NCBI RefSeq assembly: GCF_000740775.1
Contig: NZ_JFGS01000002.1
Span: forward strand, 124,001 to 188,000
Direction: 5' to 3'
Origin: Haematobacter missouriensis
GTDB taxonomy: Bacteria > Pseudomonadota > Alphaproteobacteria > Rhodobacterales > Rhodobacteraceae
DNA length: 64,000 nucleotides
Both the position numbers and the translations under genes were made by a program. The notes below the pieces were generated by a model. It saw only the letters and a program-made list of their open reading frames with translations. It was not told the DNA's origin and made no database searches. Positions 1-10,379 of this stretch are shown in pieces (the stretch's first letter is position 1; each line of letters opens with the position of its first letter).

Positions 1-10
1 CGCTCGGCTC

Positions 11-988
11 ATGCCGATGTTCCTGTGGATCGGCGCCGACACGAAAGTGCGCGCCGCAGGGCCGACGATCTCGCGCGTCACAGGGCCGGAGCCGCTTGTC
101 GGACGGCCGTTCGGAGAGGTGTTCAGCCTCCGCAACAGCTCCCGAGGCATCCGGCTGGAGGATATCGCCCAGTCGGACGATCCTCGCCTCTATCTTCAAC
201 TCCCCGGACGCGGGGGACGCGAGCTGAGGGGCATTGCCGTGCCACTGGACGGAGAGGAAGTGTTCCTGAACCTTTCTTTCGGCGTCGGTGTGGCCGACGC
301 GGTGCGCATGCACGGGCTGACGCAGGCAGATTTCGCGCCGACCGACCTCGCAGTCGAGATGCTCTATCTGATCGAGGCAAAGAACGCCGTGATGGAGGAG
401 TTGCGCGGCCGGAACGACCGCCTTCGCAGCGCCAAGACCCGCGCAGAAGCAGAGGCACTGACGGACCCGCTCACCGGCCTTGGCAACCGTCGCGCGATGG
501 AGCGGGCGCTGGAGGAGGTGATCCGCGCTGGGACGCCCTTCGCGCTCGTCCATGCGGACCTGGATTTCTTCAAGCAGGTCAATGACACATTGGGCCATGC
601 CGCAGGCGACGATGTGTTGCGGGAAGTGGGTCGGATCCTGGCCACGCGGCTCCGGCAGCAGGATCATGCCGCTCGTATCGGAGGGGACGAATTCGTCGTT
701 GTGCTGCCGGGCGTCACGTCCGCCGCGCCGCTGGAGGATATCGCTACCCGCTTGCGCAACCGCTTCTCGCGGCGGGTGCTAGACGGCGCACCTGGGGTCC
801 GGCTGAGCGCGAGCCTGGGTGCGGTGATCGTTCCCGCTCGGACCGCTGCCACCGGTACCGAGGTACTGGATGCCGCGGATCGGGAACTTTATGCCTCCAA
901 ACAGGCGGGGCGGGCGCAACTCTCCGTCAGCACCTTCGACCCTCACCTCTCGCACCCTTCGTCGCTCCGGGCCGGCGAGGACCGCTGA
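11..988 (+). CDS. Diguanylate cyclase (GGDEF) with HNOBA-like N-terminal region
   Basis: The C-terminal half is a complete GGDEF domain. The entry motif DPLTGLGNRRAM lies near residue 155, the active-site GGDEF is at residues 224-228, and an inhibitory I-site RQQD (215-218) lies exactly five residues before it. The enzyme should therefore make cyclic-di-GMP and be product-inhibited. A short helical linker (about 125-150) joins it to an N-terminal part starting MPMFLWIGAD that resembles the heme-NO-binding-associated (HNOBA) domain. In Rhodobacterales such proteins are often encoded next to an H-NOX nitric oxide sensor, and that partner would lie left of this window. The frame is open to the window edge with no stop, so the true start may be upstream. 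GGDEF assignment is firm; the HNOBA call is from resemblance only. Confidence 0.88.
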   Translation: MPMFLWIGADTKVRAAGPTISRVTGPEPLVGRPFGEVFSLRNSSRGIRLEDIAQSDDPRLYLQLPGRGGRELRGIAVPLDGEEVFLNLSFGVGVADAVRMHGLTQADFAPTDLAVEMLYLIEAKNAVMEELRGRNDRLRSAKTRAEAEALTDPLTGLGNRRAMERALEEVIRAGTPFALVHADLDFFKQVNDTLGHAAGDDVLREVGRILATRLRQQDHAARIGGDEFVVVLPGVTSAAPLEDIATRLRNRFSRRVLDGAPGVRLSASLGAVIVPARTAATGTEVLDAADRELYASKQAGRAQLSVSTFDPHLSHPSSLRAGEDR

Positions 989-1139
989 TCACCATCGGCG
1001 GAGATTTGCCGCCCCTTCCCACCCGTCAGCAGGAGTTTGCTAACGCTTTTCCATCCATCTTGCGAAGTGCCGAGGATCCCGGATTCTCCCCGGATTGCGA
1101 GATTACGGCGAAGCAAGCCGGCGGCGTCTGAGGGACATT

Positions 1140-1685
1140 ATGAACGGAAAACGAGTCGGAAAAACCGGCCAGATGGCCTTTGCTCTCCTGACGGCCGCAG
1201 CTCTGGGTGCCTGCGCCTCACCTGCTCAGGAAATTGGCAACCGTCAGGGGATGGAGCCGGCTCGGGAACAACTCGCCCTGCTGGAGGTCAAACAGAAACA
1301 GGCGAAGGGGCAGCGCGTCTGGTGCGTGCCCTTCGCGCGCACGGCGAGTGGTATCAACCTTCGGGGGGATGCAAAGACGTGGTGGAACAAGGCAGAAGGC
1401 CAGTATGGCCGCGGAAATGCGCCGGAAGTCGGTTCCGTCATGGCTTTCCGGGCGACACGGGGAATGCCGCTAGGCCACGTCGCTATGGTTTCCGAACTGG
1501 TCTCGCCGCGCAAGATCAAGGTGGATCATGCCAACTGGAGCCGCAACGAAGTATCGCTTCGCATGGCCGTGATCGACGTTTCCGCCAAGAACGACTGGTC
1601 TGCCGTGCGGGTGGAGAGCCATCCCGCAAGCTTCGGACGGGTCTATCCGGTCACCGGCTTCATCTATCCGCAGCAGCACAAGTAA
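1140..1685 (+). CDS. CHAP-domain lipoprotein (putative cell-wall amidase/peptidase)
   Basis: A 181-residue protein. The start MNGKRVGKTG is chosen because it gives a proper lipoprotein signal: charged N-terminus, hydrophobic stretch, and lipobox LGAC with the modified cysteine at residue 25. A longer frame opens 45 nt upstream but spoils the signal. The rest is a compact CHAP/NlpC-like papain fold: WCVPFAR with candidate nucleophile C62, GHVAMV with candidate base H113, and DHANW with N132 as the polar third residue. CHAP enzymes cleave amide bonds in peptidoglycan or glutathionylspermidine-type substrates. Lipidation would place this one in the periplasm on a membrane. It is a single gene followed by a strong terminator. 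The substrate is not known. Confidence 0.8.
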   Translation: MNGKRVGKTGQMAFALLTAAALGACASPAQEIGNRQGMEPAREQLALLEVKQKQAKGQRVWCVPFARTASGINLRGDAKTWWNKAEGQYGRGNAPEVGSVMAFRATRGMPLGHVAMVSELVSPRKIKVDHANWSRNEVSLRMAVIDVSAKNDWSAVRVESHPASFGRVYPVTGFIYPQQHK

Positions 1686-1716
1686 CCCACTCCTGCCGAC
1701 CGCATACCGCAAAAGG

Positions 1717-1744
1717 AAAAGGGCGCCCGTCAGGCGCCCTTTTC
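1717..1744. terminator. Bidirectional intrinsic terminator between the CHAP gene and acpP
   Basis: Stem GGGCGCC / GGCGCCC (1721-1727 and 1733-1739) with a 5-nt loop, flanked by AAAA on the left and TTTT on the right. It can terminate the CHAP lipoprotein gene on the plus strand and acpP on the minus strand. Confidence 0.85.
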
Positions 1745-1766
1745 TGTCTCGTCCGAACCCCTGGGG

Positions 1767-2000
1767 TCAGGAGGCTTCGGTGATGAACTTCACCGCGTCG
1801 CCGAAGGTCTGGATCGTCTCGGCTGCGTCGTCCGGGATTTCGATCCCGAACTCTTCTTCGAAAGCCATGACGAGCTCAACGGTATCGAGGCTGTCTGCCC
1901 CGAGGTCGTCGATGAAGGAAGCGTTCTCGGTGACCTTGTCTTCTTCGACGCCGAGATGCTCGACGACGATCTTACGAACGCGATCTGCGATGTCGCTCAT
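1767..2000 (-). CDS. acpP: Acyl carrier protein
   Basis: A 77-residue acidic protein of normal ACP length. The phosphopantetheine attachment motif GADSLD is present with the modified serine at residue 37. ACP carries growing acyl chains on its 4'-phosphopantetheine arm in type II fatty acid synthesis in the cytoplasm. A good ribosome site (GAGGA) precedes the ATG. It lies downstream of fabG and fabD on the same strand, the usual fab cluster order. The 153-nt gap after fabG suggests acpP has its own promoter, which would match its high expression in bacteria. Confidence 0.98.
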   Translation of the reverse strand: MSDIADRVRKIVVEHLGVEEDKVTENASFIDDLGADSLDTVELVMAFEEEFGIEIPDDAAETIQTFGDAVKFITEAS

Positions 2001-2153
2001 TTCAAGTCCTCATATGGTGTCGGGAAGGTTCCCGTCTTTGTCACGTTCCGGGCATGCCGGACCCCTGCACGTACGGGAGTTCCCGGTCAGGTCAGCGGCC
2101 TAATATCACAGGAGCGGACGGAGGCAACTGCTTTCCGGTCCGCGGCCTGCTGC

Positions 2154-2888
2154 TCAGATCATCGCCATTCCGCCGTTCACATGCAATGTGGTTCCAGTGA
2201 CGTAAGCGGCCTCCGGGCTGGAGAGATAGAGGACGGCAGCGGCGATTTCCGCCGGACGCCCCATCCGGCCAGCGGGGATCTGGGCGAGCAGCGCGGATTT
2301 CTGGGACTCGTTCAGCTTGTCTGTCATCGCCGTTTCGATGAAGCCCGGCGCCACCGCGTTCACCGTGATCCCACGGGACGCCACCTCGGCGGCCAGCGCC
2401 TTCGACATGCCCACCATGCCCGCCTTGGAAGCGGCGTAGTTGCCCTGCCCCGGGTTGCCTGTCGCCCCCACGACAGAGGAAATATTCACGATCCTGCCCC
2501 AGCGCGCCTTCATCATCCCGCGCAGCACGCCACGGCAGAGCAGGAAGGTGGAGGTCAGGTTGACGTCGATCACCGACTGCCACTCCTCATCCGACATGCG
2601 CATGAACAGGTTGTCGCGCGTGATGCCCGCGTTGTTGACGAGGATGTCCACGCTGCCGAGCGCTTCCACCGCGCGCTTGGGAAGCTCCTCCACCTGCGAC
2701 CGGTCGGAGAGGTTGCAGGGCAGCACAGGAGCATTTTCGAGCTTCGCCGAAAGCGCCTCCAGCGGCTCCACTCGTGTACCCGAGAGGGCGACCTTCGCAC
2801 CCGAATTGTGCAAAATCTGGGCGATTTCGGCGCCAATGCCACCCGAGGCGCCTGTTATGAGCGCATTTTTCCCTTCAAGGTTGAACAT
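2154..2888 (-). CDS. fabG: 3-oxoacyl-[ACP] reductase FabG
   Basis: A 244-residue short-chain dehydrogenase. The cofactor motif TGASGGIG is at residues 12-19, NNAG at 85-88, and the catalytic set N110, S138, Y151, K155 (YAASK) is complete. It carries out NADPH-dependent reduction of 3-oxoacyl-ACP, the first reductive step of each elongation cycle. Position between fabD and acpP separates it from the similar acetoacetyl-CoA reductase (phaB) encoded near 26.6 kb in this window. Confidence 0.95.
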   Translation of the reverse strand: MFNLEGKNALITGASGGIGAEIAQILHNSGAKVALSGTRVEPLEALSAKLENAPVLPCNLSDRSQVEELPKRAVEALGSVDILVNNAGITRDNLFMRMSDEEWQSVIDVNLTSTFLLCRGVLRGMMKARWGRIVNISSVVGATGNPGQGNYAASKAGMVGMSKALAAEVASRGITVNAVAPGFIETAMTDKLNESQKSALLAQIPAGRMGRPAEIAAAVLYLSSPEAAYVTGTTLHVNGGMAMI

Positions 2889-2939
2889 CTTAGCCTCTTG
2901 TTTATCTTTACGTGCATAGGATACGGCAGACGCATCAGT

Positions 2940-2960
2940 GAGTTGCCCCTACGGCAACTC
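2940..2960. repeat. Short perfect inverted repeat between fabG and the DUF2726 gene
   Basis: GAGTTGCC (2940-2947) and its exact complement GGCAACTC (2953-2960) flank a 5-nt loop. No T-run follows on either strand, so it is more likely an operator or mRNA hairpin than an intrinsic terminator. It lies in the divergent gap between fabG and the next gene. Confidence 0.5.
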
Positions 2961-2985
2961 CTATCCTGCGAGGGAGAGAATCGCG

Positions 2986-3606
2986 ATGGAGGAAATCAGC
3001 ATCTCGCTAGATGGCGCAAGGCTGACCTCGGCCCTGTCGGGCACCGCCATAACGGCGATAATGGGTCTCACGTTGCTTCTGGTTCTCTCCTGCGCAGCCG
3101 CCGCCTACTTTCTTGGACGATCCCGTCGCAAGACGCCATCCCCCATGGCCAACCCGCTAAGGCAGCTTGAGGCGGTGCGGAATGTCGAATTCACCGTCAA
3201 ACCGCTCCTTCCGCGCAGCACCGCACATGTGCTGCCGCTCGTCGAAGCGGCGTTGGCGGAATATGCTCCCGAACACCGCGTCATGGCGCAGGTCGCTCTG
3301 CAGGAGGCGATCCAGCCGGTCACGACGACATCGAGCAACGCACTGCTTCGTGCCGACCTGTCCATCAAGTCCAAGCGGCTCGACATCGCCGTGATCGACG
3401 ATATGGGACAGCTTGTCGCAGCCCTGGGCTGCGCGGGGTCGCATTGCAGCCCGATGCGCGATTCGATCCGGCGGGAGGCACTTCAGAATGCCGGCATACC
3501 CTATCTCGACCTGAACGAGGTGCAGGACGAGCTCGCGATCTGCAGCTTCATCGCCCAGAAGGTGGCGGGTACGACGGTGCCGAGGACGCTCAGCTCCGCC
3601 GCCTGA
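2986..3606 (+). CDS. Membrane-anchored DUF2726 protein
   Basis: The start at MEEISISLDG is supported by AGGGAGAG about 8 nt upstream; an in-frame ATG 48 nt earlier lacks such a site. Residues about 22-43 form one transmembrane segment. The soluble remainder matches the DUF2726 pattern: HRVMAQVALQEAI, KSKRLDIAVID and RDSIRREALQNAGIPYLDL. DUF2726 has a restriction-endonuclease-like look and is often found with topoisomerase-type zinc modules, but none is present here. Function unknown. It is convergent with fabD, whose stop lies only 5 nt away. Confidence 0.7.
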   Translation: MEEISISLDGARLTSALSGTAITAIMGLTLLLVLSCAAAAYFLGRSRRKTPSPMANPLRQLEAVRNVEFTVKPLLPRSTAHVLPLVEAALAEYAPEHRVMAQVALQEAIQPVTTTSSNALLRADLSIKSKRLDIAVIDDMGQLVAALGCAGSHCSPMRDSIRREALQNAGIPYLDLNEVQDELAICSFIAQKVAGTTVPRTLSSAA

Positions 3607-3611
3607 CCCCT

Positions 3612-4550
3612 TTACTGGAGGGAGGCTGCAGCCGCAGCGACTTCCTCCGGCGTACCTACGGTTCGCACGATGCTTTCCTTGGCAATCCGGCGAATCATGC
3701 CCGAGAGGGCTTTGCCCGCGCCAATTTCCCAGAACTCTGTCACCCCCTGACCCGCCATCCACTGCACCGATTCGCGCCAGCGGACCGATCCGGTGACCTG
3801 CTCGACCAATAGCTGCCGAATCGCTTCCGGGTCATTTACCGCCTCTGCCCGCACGTTGGAGACGACGGGCACCGCCGGCGCTGCCACCGCCACCCCGGAC
3901 AGCGCCTCAGCCATTGCATCTGCGGCGGGCTGCATCAGAGAGGAATGGAACGGCGCGCTGACTGGCAGAAGGATCGCCCGCTTGGCTCCCCGCCCCTTGG
4001 CAATCTCGACGGCCCGTTCGACCGCCGCGCGTGTGCCGGATATGACGACCTGCGCGGGATCATTGTCATTGGCCGCCTGAACGACTCCGCCTTCGGCCGC
4101 AGCTTCCGCGGCAACTTCCGTCGCAGCCACAAAGTCCAGTCCCAGAAGGGCGGCCATCGCGCCCTCTCCCACCGGAACAGCCGCCTGCATTGCGCGGCCC
4201 CGCAGCTTCAGAAGCCGCGCTGTATCCGCAAGGCCGATGGCCCCTGCAGCGCAAAGCGCCGAGTACTCACCTAGTGAATGCCCGGCGACATAGGCGGCGG
4301 CGGAGATCGCCACGCCCTCCGCCTCCAGCGCCCGCATCGCGGCGATCGAAGTCGCCATCAGCGCGGGTTGGGCATTCTCGGTCAGCGTCAGCTCATCCTG
4401 GTCCCCTTCCCAGACGAGGCGGGACAGGGACTGGCCGAGCGCCTCATCCACCTCCACGAACACAGCGCGCGCGGCGGGATAGCTCTCCGCCAGCGCGCGC
4501 CCCATGCCGATGGTCTGGGCTCCTTGCCCCGGAAACACGAATGCGCGCAT
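3612..4550 (-). CDS. fabD: Malonyl-CoA:ACP malonyltransferase FabD
   Basis: The start MRAFVFPGQGAQ (312 residues) is chosen over a frame running 126 nt further because it has a GGGAG ribosome site and fits the family N-terminus. The nucleophile elbow GHSLG carries S92, R117 (LRGR) would bind the malonyl carboxylate, and H202 (SAPFH) completes the dyad. It loads malonyl units from CoA onto acyl carrier protein, supplying fatty acid elongation. It is upstream of fabG and acpP on the same strand, but the DUF2726 gene on the opposite strand interrupts the cluster. Confidence 0.95.
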   Translation of the reverse strand: MRAFVFPGQGAQTIGMGRALAESYPAARAVFVEVDEALGQSLSRLVWEGDQDELTLTENAQPALMATSIAAMRALEAEGVAISAAAYVAGHSLGEYSALCAAGAIGLADTARLLKLRGRAMQAAVPVGEGAMAALLGLDFVAATEVAAEAAAEGGVVQAANDNDPAQVVISGTRAAVERAVEIAKGRGAKRAILLPVSAPFHSSLMQPAADAMAEALSGVAVAAPAVPVVSNVRAEAVNDPEAIRQLLVEQVTGSVRWRESVQWMAGQGVTEFWEIGAGKALSGMIRRIAKESIVRTVGTPEEVAAAAASLQ

Positions 4551-4625
4551 GTCTATCTCCCTTTTTGCGTCTCGCGGATACCCGCTCCCATCGCGTCCTG
4601 CAACGCTTGGCACCGCGCTTTGGCC

Positions 4626-4653
4626 TTGTTCTGCGACGCCTGCCGTGTATAAG
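4626..4653 (+). promoter_or_regulatory. Candidate sigma-70 promoter for rpsF-rpsR-rplI
   Basis: TTGTTC (4626-4631) and TATAAG (4648-4653) are separated by 16 nt, about 100 nt upstream of rpsF in the divergent gap with fabD. Spacing and -10 fit a housekeeping promoter. This is pattern-based only. Confidence 0.5.
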
Positions 4654-4754
4654 GCGAGCTTCCTTCCGCTGGTCACGAAACCGGCGCAGACTCTCGTGGG
4701 CGGATGCGGAAGGTAAGTCCCGCCCTATGAAATGCGCCTGACAATGGAGCCTAC

Positions 4755-5132
4755 ATGCCGCTTTACGAGCATGTCCTCATCGCGCGTCAGGATCTGTCCA
4801 ACGCGCAGGCCGAAGGCCTCATCGAACATTTCTCCACGGTTCTCGCGGATAACGGCGGCAAGGTCGTTGAAAACGAGTACTGGGGCGTCAAGACGATGGC
4901 CTACAAGATCAACAAGAACCGCAAGGGGCATTACGCCTTCCTGAAGTCCGACGCGCCCGCCGCGGCGGTGCAGGAGATGGAGCGTCTCGCCCGTCTGCAT
5001 GACGACGTGATGCGCGTGCTGACCGTGAAGGTCGAAAAGCACGAGGATGGCCCGTCGGTGCAGATGCAGAAGCGCGACGACCGTGAGCGTGGCGACCGCG
5101 GTGATCGCGGCGACCGTCCGCGTCGTTTCTGA
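4755..5132 (+). CDS. rpsF: 30S ribosomal protein S6
   Basis: 125 residues beginning [15 protein letters not shown], with the S6 core ([12 protein letters not shown], then a long helix) and a charged C-terminal tail rich in Arg/Asp/Gly repeats. S6 pairs with S18 on the central domain of 16S rRNA. It is the first gene of the conserved rpsF-rpsR-rplI operon, with GGAG upstream of the ATG. Confidence 0.98.
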   Translation: MPLYEHVLIARQDLSNAQAEGLIEHFSTVLADNGGKVVENEYWGVKTMAYKINKNRKGHYAFLKSDAPAAAVQEMERLARLHDDVMRVLTVKVEKHEDGPSVQMQKRDDRERGDRGDRGDRPRRF

Positions 5133-5152
5133 TCTCGAAAGGATATTGATCC

Positions 5153-5380
5153 ATGGCCAACAAACCCTTCTTCCGCCGCCGCAAGGTCGATCCGTTCGGG
5201 GGCGATAACGCGCCCAAGATCGACTACAAGGACACCCGCCTGCTGCAGCGCTACATCTCCGAACGCGGCAAGATCGTGCCCTCGCGCATCACCGCCGTCT
5301 CCGCGAAGAACCAGCGCAAGCTCGCCCAGGCGATCAAGCGGGCGCGCTTCCTTGCGCTCCTCCCCTACGCTGTGAAGTAA
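5153..5380 (+). CDS. rpsR: 30S ribosomal protein S18
   Basis: A 75-residue basic protein with the S18 features [19 protein letters not shown] and [20 protein letters not shown]. It binds S6 and 16S rRNA in the small subunit platform. It sits 20 nt after rpsF and 10 nt before rplI, each with a ribosome site, consistent with one transcript. Confidence 0.98.
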   Translation: MANKPFFRRRKVDPFGGDNAPKIDYKDTRLLQRYISERGKIVPSRITAVSAKNQRKLAQAIKRARFLALLPYAVK

Positions 5381-5390
5381 GGAGAGAAAG

Positions 5391-5963
5391 ATGCAAGTCA
5401 TTCTCCTGCAACGCGTTCAGAAACTCGGCCAGATGGGCGAAGTTGTGAACGTCAAAGACGGGTACGCCCGCAACTTCCTGCTGCCGCAGGGCAAGGCGCT
5501 CCGCGCCACCGAAGGCAACATCGCGAAGTTCGAAAGCCAGAAGGCGCAGCTCGAGGCCAACAACCTCGAGACGAAGAAAGAAGCCGAAGCGATGGGCGAG
5601 AAGCTCGACGGTCAGACCTTCGTGCTGATCCGCTCGGCTTCCGATGCCGGCGCGCTCTACGGCTCCGTCACCACCCGCGACGTGGCGGACGCTGCGACTG
5701 CCGACGGTTTCACGCTGAACCGCGCACAGGTCTCGCTGGATCGGCCGATCAAGGATCTCGGCGTGCACCCGGTCACCGTCGTGCTCCACCCGGAAGTTTC
5801 TGTCTCCATCGCCGTGAACGTTGCGCGTTCCGCCGAAGAAGCGGAACTTCAGGCGTCCGGCAAGTCGATCCAGGAGCTCGCGGCCGAAGCCGAAGCTGCT
5901 GCCGATTTCGAGATCGCAGAACTGTTCGATGACATCGGCGGAGCGGCCTCTGACGAGGAGTGA
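5391..5963 (+). CDS. rplI: 50S ribosomal protein L9
   Basis: 190 residues. The N-terminal L9 domain begins [19 protein letters not shown] and contains the conserved [13 protein letters not shown] near residues 24-36. A long connecting helix and a C-terminal RNA-binding domain follow. The C-terminus has an acidic extension (about 150-190) beyond the bacterial core, commonly seen in alphaproteobacteria. It ends the operon and is followed by a strong terminator. Confidence 0.98.
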   Translation: MQVILLQRVQKLGQMGEVVNVKDGYARNFLLPQGKALRATEGNIAKFESQKAQLEANNLETKKEAEAMGEKLDGQTFVLIRSASDAGALYGSVTTRDVADAATADGFTLNRAQVSLDRPIKDLGVHPVTVVLHPEVSVSIAVNVARSAEEAELQASGKSIQELAAEAEAAADFEIAELFDDIGGAASDEE

Positions 5964-5985
5964 TCCTCCAGAACCGACCTGTGGA

Positions 5986-6017
5986 AAGGCCGCGTCCCGG
6001 ACGCGGCCTTTTGCTTT
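5986..6017 (+). terminator. Intrinsic terminator of the rpsF-rpsR-rplI operon
   Basis: An 11-bp perfect stem (AAGGCCGCGTC, 5986-5996, with 6000-6010) and a 3-nt loop, followed by TTGCTTT. It starts 22 nt after the rplI stop. Confidence 0.9.
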
Positions 6018-6441
6018 GCCGCCCGGTATCAGCCCTCATCATCGACGCTGGGTTCCAAGCCTTTTGAGCCTGCCAAACATGACTGGATGCTGCGTCGATG
6101 CCAGCAGCGTTGCAGTTCCTCCGGGGGTGCAACGCATCTCTGAACAGATCGCACGTCGTAACTACGATCAGGCGGCATTCAGGGCGGCTGGAAAGCTGGC
6201 TCTTCGCCAAGAAGGGCTATGGGCGTGCCATACGCCAGAAGCCGTACGCAAGCAGAAGGATCCGCTGACACCTTCTGAATTTCGTCACGGATCGTGGAGG
6301 AACGCGCCGTGCGGAGGCTCGGTGATCTGGTGTGCACCCGTTCGACCGACCTCATCAGGATTGCTATCCACACCATCGCGCCAGAACTGCGTCAAGATAC
6401 TTGTGAGTCAGCCTCTCGCGACTGGCAGAGGCGGCATCAAC
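6018..6441. other. Intergenic stretch with no recognisable gene
   Basis: About 420 nt between the rplI terminator and the tig terminator. Short frames exist on both strands, but none has a ribosome site, a recognisable domain or coding character like its neighbours. No tRNA or clear repeat was seen. It may be degraded gene DNA. Confidence 0.5.
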
Positions 6442-6471
6442 GAGAAAGGCCGCGCCTTTCGGCGCGGCCTT
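6442..6471 (-). terminator. Intrinsic terminator of tig
   Basis: GC-rich stem GGCCGCGCC / GGCGCGGCC with loop TTTC (6448-6469). Read on the minus strand it is followed by TTTCTC, and it lies about 25 nt beyond the tig stop codon. Confidence 0.85.
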
Positions 6472-6495
6472 CGGATCATGCGACGACGGTGGGGA

Positions 6496-7824
6496 TCAGA
6501 CCTCGTCCAGTGCCTCGATCGCCTTCTGGAGATCGTCCTTCGTGATCTCCTTGTCCGTCACCTTCGCGCCTTCGACGATGTAGTCAACGACCTTGTCCTC
6601 GAAGATCGGTGCGCGGAGTTGCTGCTGCATCTGCGGGTTCTTCTGCACGAATTCGAAGAACGCGCGCTCCTGCCCCGGATACTGACGGGCCTGTGCGAGC
6701 ACGGCTTGCGTCATCTCCGCATCGGTGACGTCGATGTTCTCCTTGCGCCCCAGCTCTGCCAGCAGCAGTCCCAGACGCACCCGACGCTCGGCGAGCTTGC
6801 GGTGTTCATCGCTCACTTCGATGTTGCCGTGATCATGGGTGTGCACCTCCGGGTGCTCCTCATGCCAGAGCTGGTGCGCGATCTGGTTCGCCTCGGCTTC
6901 CACCAGCGTCGGCGGAAGGTCGAAGGCGACCTTGCCGTCAAGCTGGTCGAGGAGTGCGCGCTTCAGCACCTGACGCGCTGCGCCGGTATACTCGGCTTCC
7001 AGACGTTCCTTGATCTGCGACTTGAGCTGCGCAAGGTCTTCGGCGCCGAATTTCTTCGCCAGCTCGTCATCGATCTCTGCGGTTTTCGGCGCCTTCACGG
7101 CCTTCACCGTGACGGTGAAGACAGCTGCCTTGCCGGCCAGATGGGGCGCCCCGTACTGCTCGGGGAAGGTGACGTCCACGTCCTTCTCGTCACCGGCCTT
7201 CACGCCGACGAGCTGCTCCTCGAAACCCGGAATGAACGAGCCGGAACCCAGCACCAGCGGGTAATCCTCTGCAGATCCGCCCTCGAAAGCCTCGCCATCC
7301 ACCTTGCCGACGAAGTCGATGACGACCTGATCGCCATCCTCGGCCGCGCCGTCCTTGTCGTCGTAGGATTTGGCGGTTTCGGCGAGATTCTGCAGCGCCT
7401 CATCGACGGAAGCGTCATCGGCCTTTACGACCAGACGTTCCAGCGCGATCTCTCCCCGGTCGAAGCCCGGGATCTCGGGCAGCGCCTCATAGGTGAAGTT
7501 GACGACCACGTCGTCGCCTTCCTTCCAGTTCTCGCCGTCCTGCATCTTCACTTCGGGCTGGAGGGCCGGACGGTCACCGGATTGCTCGAAATGCTCCTTC
7601 ATCGCGCCGTCGATGGTGTCCTGCATGGCGTCGCCCAGCAGACGCGGGCCGAACTGCTTCTTCAGCATCGCCATCGGCACCTTGCCCTTGCGGAAGCCTT
7701 TCAGCTCAACCTCGGGCTGTGCTTCGATGAGCTTTTCCTGCACCTTGGATTCCAGCTCGGCTGCCGTCACCGTGATCTGGTAACCGCGCTTAAGGCCTTC
7801 GTTCAGGGTCTCGGTGACCTGCAT
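6496..7824 (-). CDS. tig: Trigger factor (ribosome-bound chaperone and prolyl isomerase)
   Basis: 442 residues, normal family length. The ribosome-docking signature GFRKGKVP is at residues 43-50 of the N-terminal domain. An FKBP-type isomerase domain spans about 155-245 ([38 protein letters not shown]). The C-terminal helical chaperone arms follow, including a His-rich patch ([12 protein letters not shown]). It binds nascent chains at the exit tunnel in the cytoplasm. It is a single gene with its own terminator. The upstream gap (7825-8049) holds only the tRNA-Leu promoter. Confidence 0.97.
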   Translation of the reverse strand: MQVTETLNEGLKRGYQITVTAAELESKVQEKLIEAQPEVELKGFRKGKVPMAMLKKQFGPRLLGDAMQDTIDGAMKEHFEQSGDRPALQPEVKMQDGENWKEGDDVVVNFTYEALPEIPGFDRGEIALERLVVKADDASVDEALQNLAETAKSYDDKDGAAEDGDQVVIDFVGKVDGEAFEGGSAEDYPLVLGSGSFIPGFEEQLVGVKAGDEKDVDVTFPEQYGAPHLAGKAAVFTVTVKAVKAPKTAEIDDELAKKFGAEDLAQLKSQIKERLEAEYTGAARQVLKRALLDQLDGKVAFDLPPTLVEAEANQIAHQLWHEEHPEVHTHDHGNIEVSDEHRKLAERRVRLGLLLAELGRKENIDVTDAEMTQAVLAQARQYPGQERAFFEFVQKNPQMQQQLRAPIFEDKVVDYIVEGAKVTDKEITKDDLQKAIEALDEV

Positions 7825-8011
7825 ATATCCGTCCTTTTCCTCTCTGGTGCGGGTGAAGGGACTTGAGTCCCCACGCCTTGCGGCGCCAGAATCCAGATCT
7901 GTTCACCTCGCGATTGGGTGGCCTTTTATTGAGGTTTCGGGCGGATGGGAAGAAGAAAGCAGCGTCACGCGATCCGGGTGGCCACAACTTTGGCCAAAGG
8001 TTTTGCGCCAG

Positions 8012-8040
8012 TTGACGAGGCACCCTGAGCACTAGATACA
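8012..8040 (+). promoter_or_regulatory. Candidate promoter of tRNA-Leu
   Basis: TTGACG (8012-8017) and GATACA (8035-8040), 17-nt spacing, ending 9 nt before the mature tRNA. The position is right for a tRNA promoter, although the -10 match is moderate. Confidence 0.5.
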
Positions 8041-8049
8041 GGCACGAGT

Positions 8050-8133
8050 GCGGGCGTGGCGGAATGGTAGACGCAGCAGGTTTAGGTCCTGCCGCCGCAA
8101 GGTGTGGGGGTTCGAGTCCCTTCGCCCGCACCA
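8050..8133 (+). tRNA. tRNA-Leu (anticodon UAG)
   Basis: A complete class II tRNA. Acceptor GCGGGCG pairs with CGCCCGC, the D-loop and T-arm (GGTTCGAGTCC) are present, there is a short variable arm (CGCCGCAAGGTG), and CCA is encoded. The anticodon loop TTTAGGT gives anticodon UAG at 8083-8085, reading CUN leucine codons. Confidence 0.96.
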
Positions 8134-8218
8134 GCCGGCCTGCCAGTCGCGTCCGACGGCGCTCTTCCCTCTCTCCCCGAGGTCCGACTCGTAGCGCCTC
8201 CCGGCCTGGGATCTTCCC

Positions 8219-10301
<2,083 letters not shown>

Positions 10302-10379
10302 TCCGACCGAAGAATACGCCGGGAGCGCGCGTGGCGCCTCTCCGGCCAAGGACTGCTCAACAGAAGGAAACGACGCCAG

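Noticed and set aside
5821-7866. 681-codon plus-strand open frame
   Set aside because: It runs out of frame through rplI, the spacer and antisense through tig; no ribosome site or domain.
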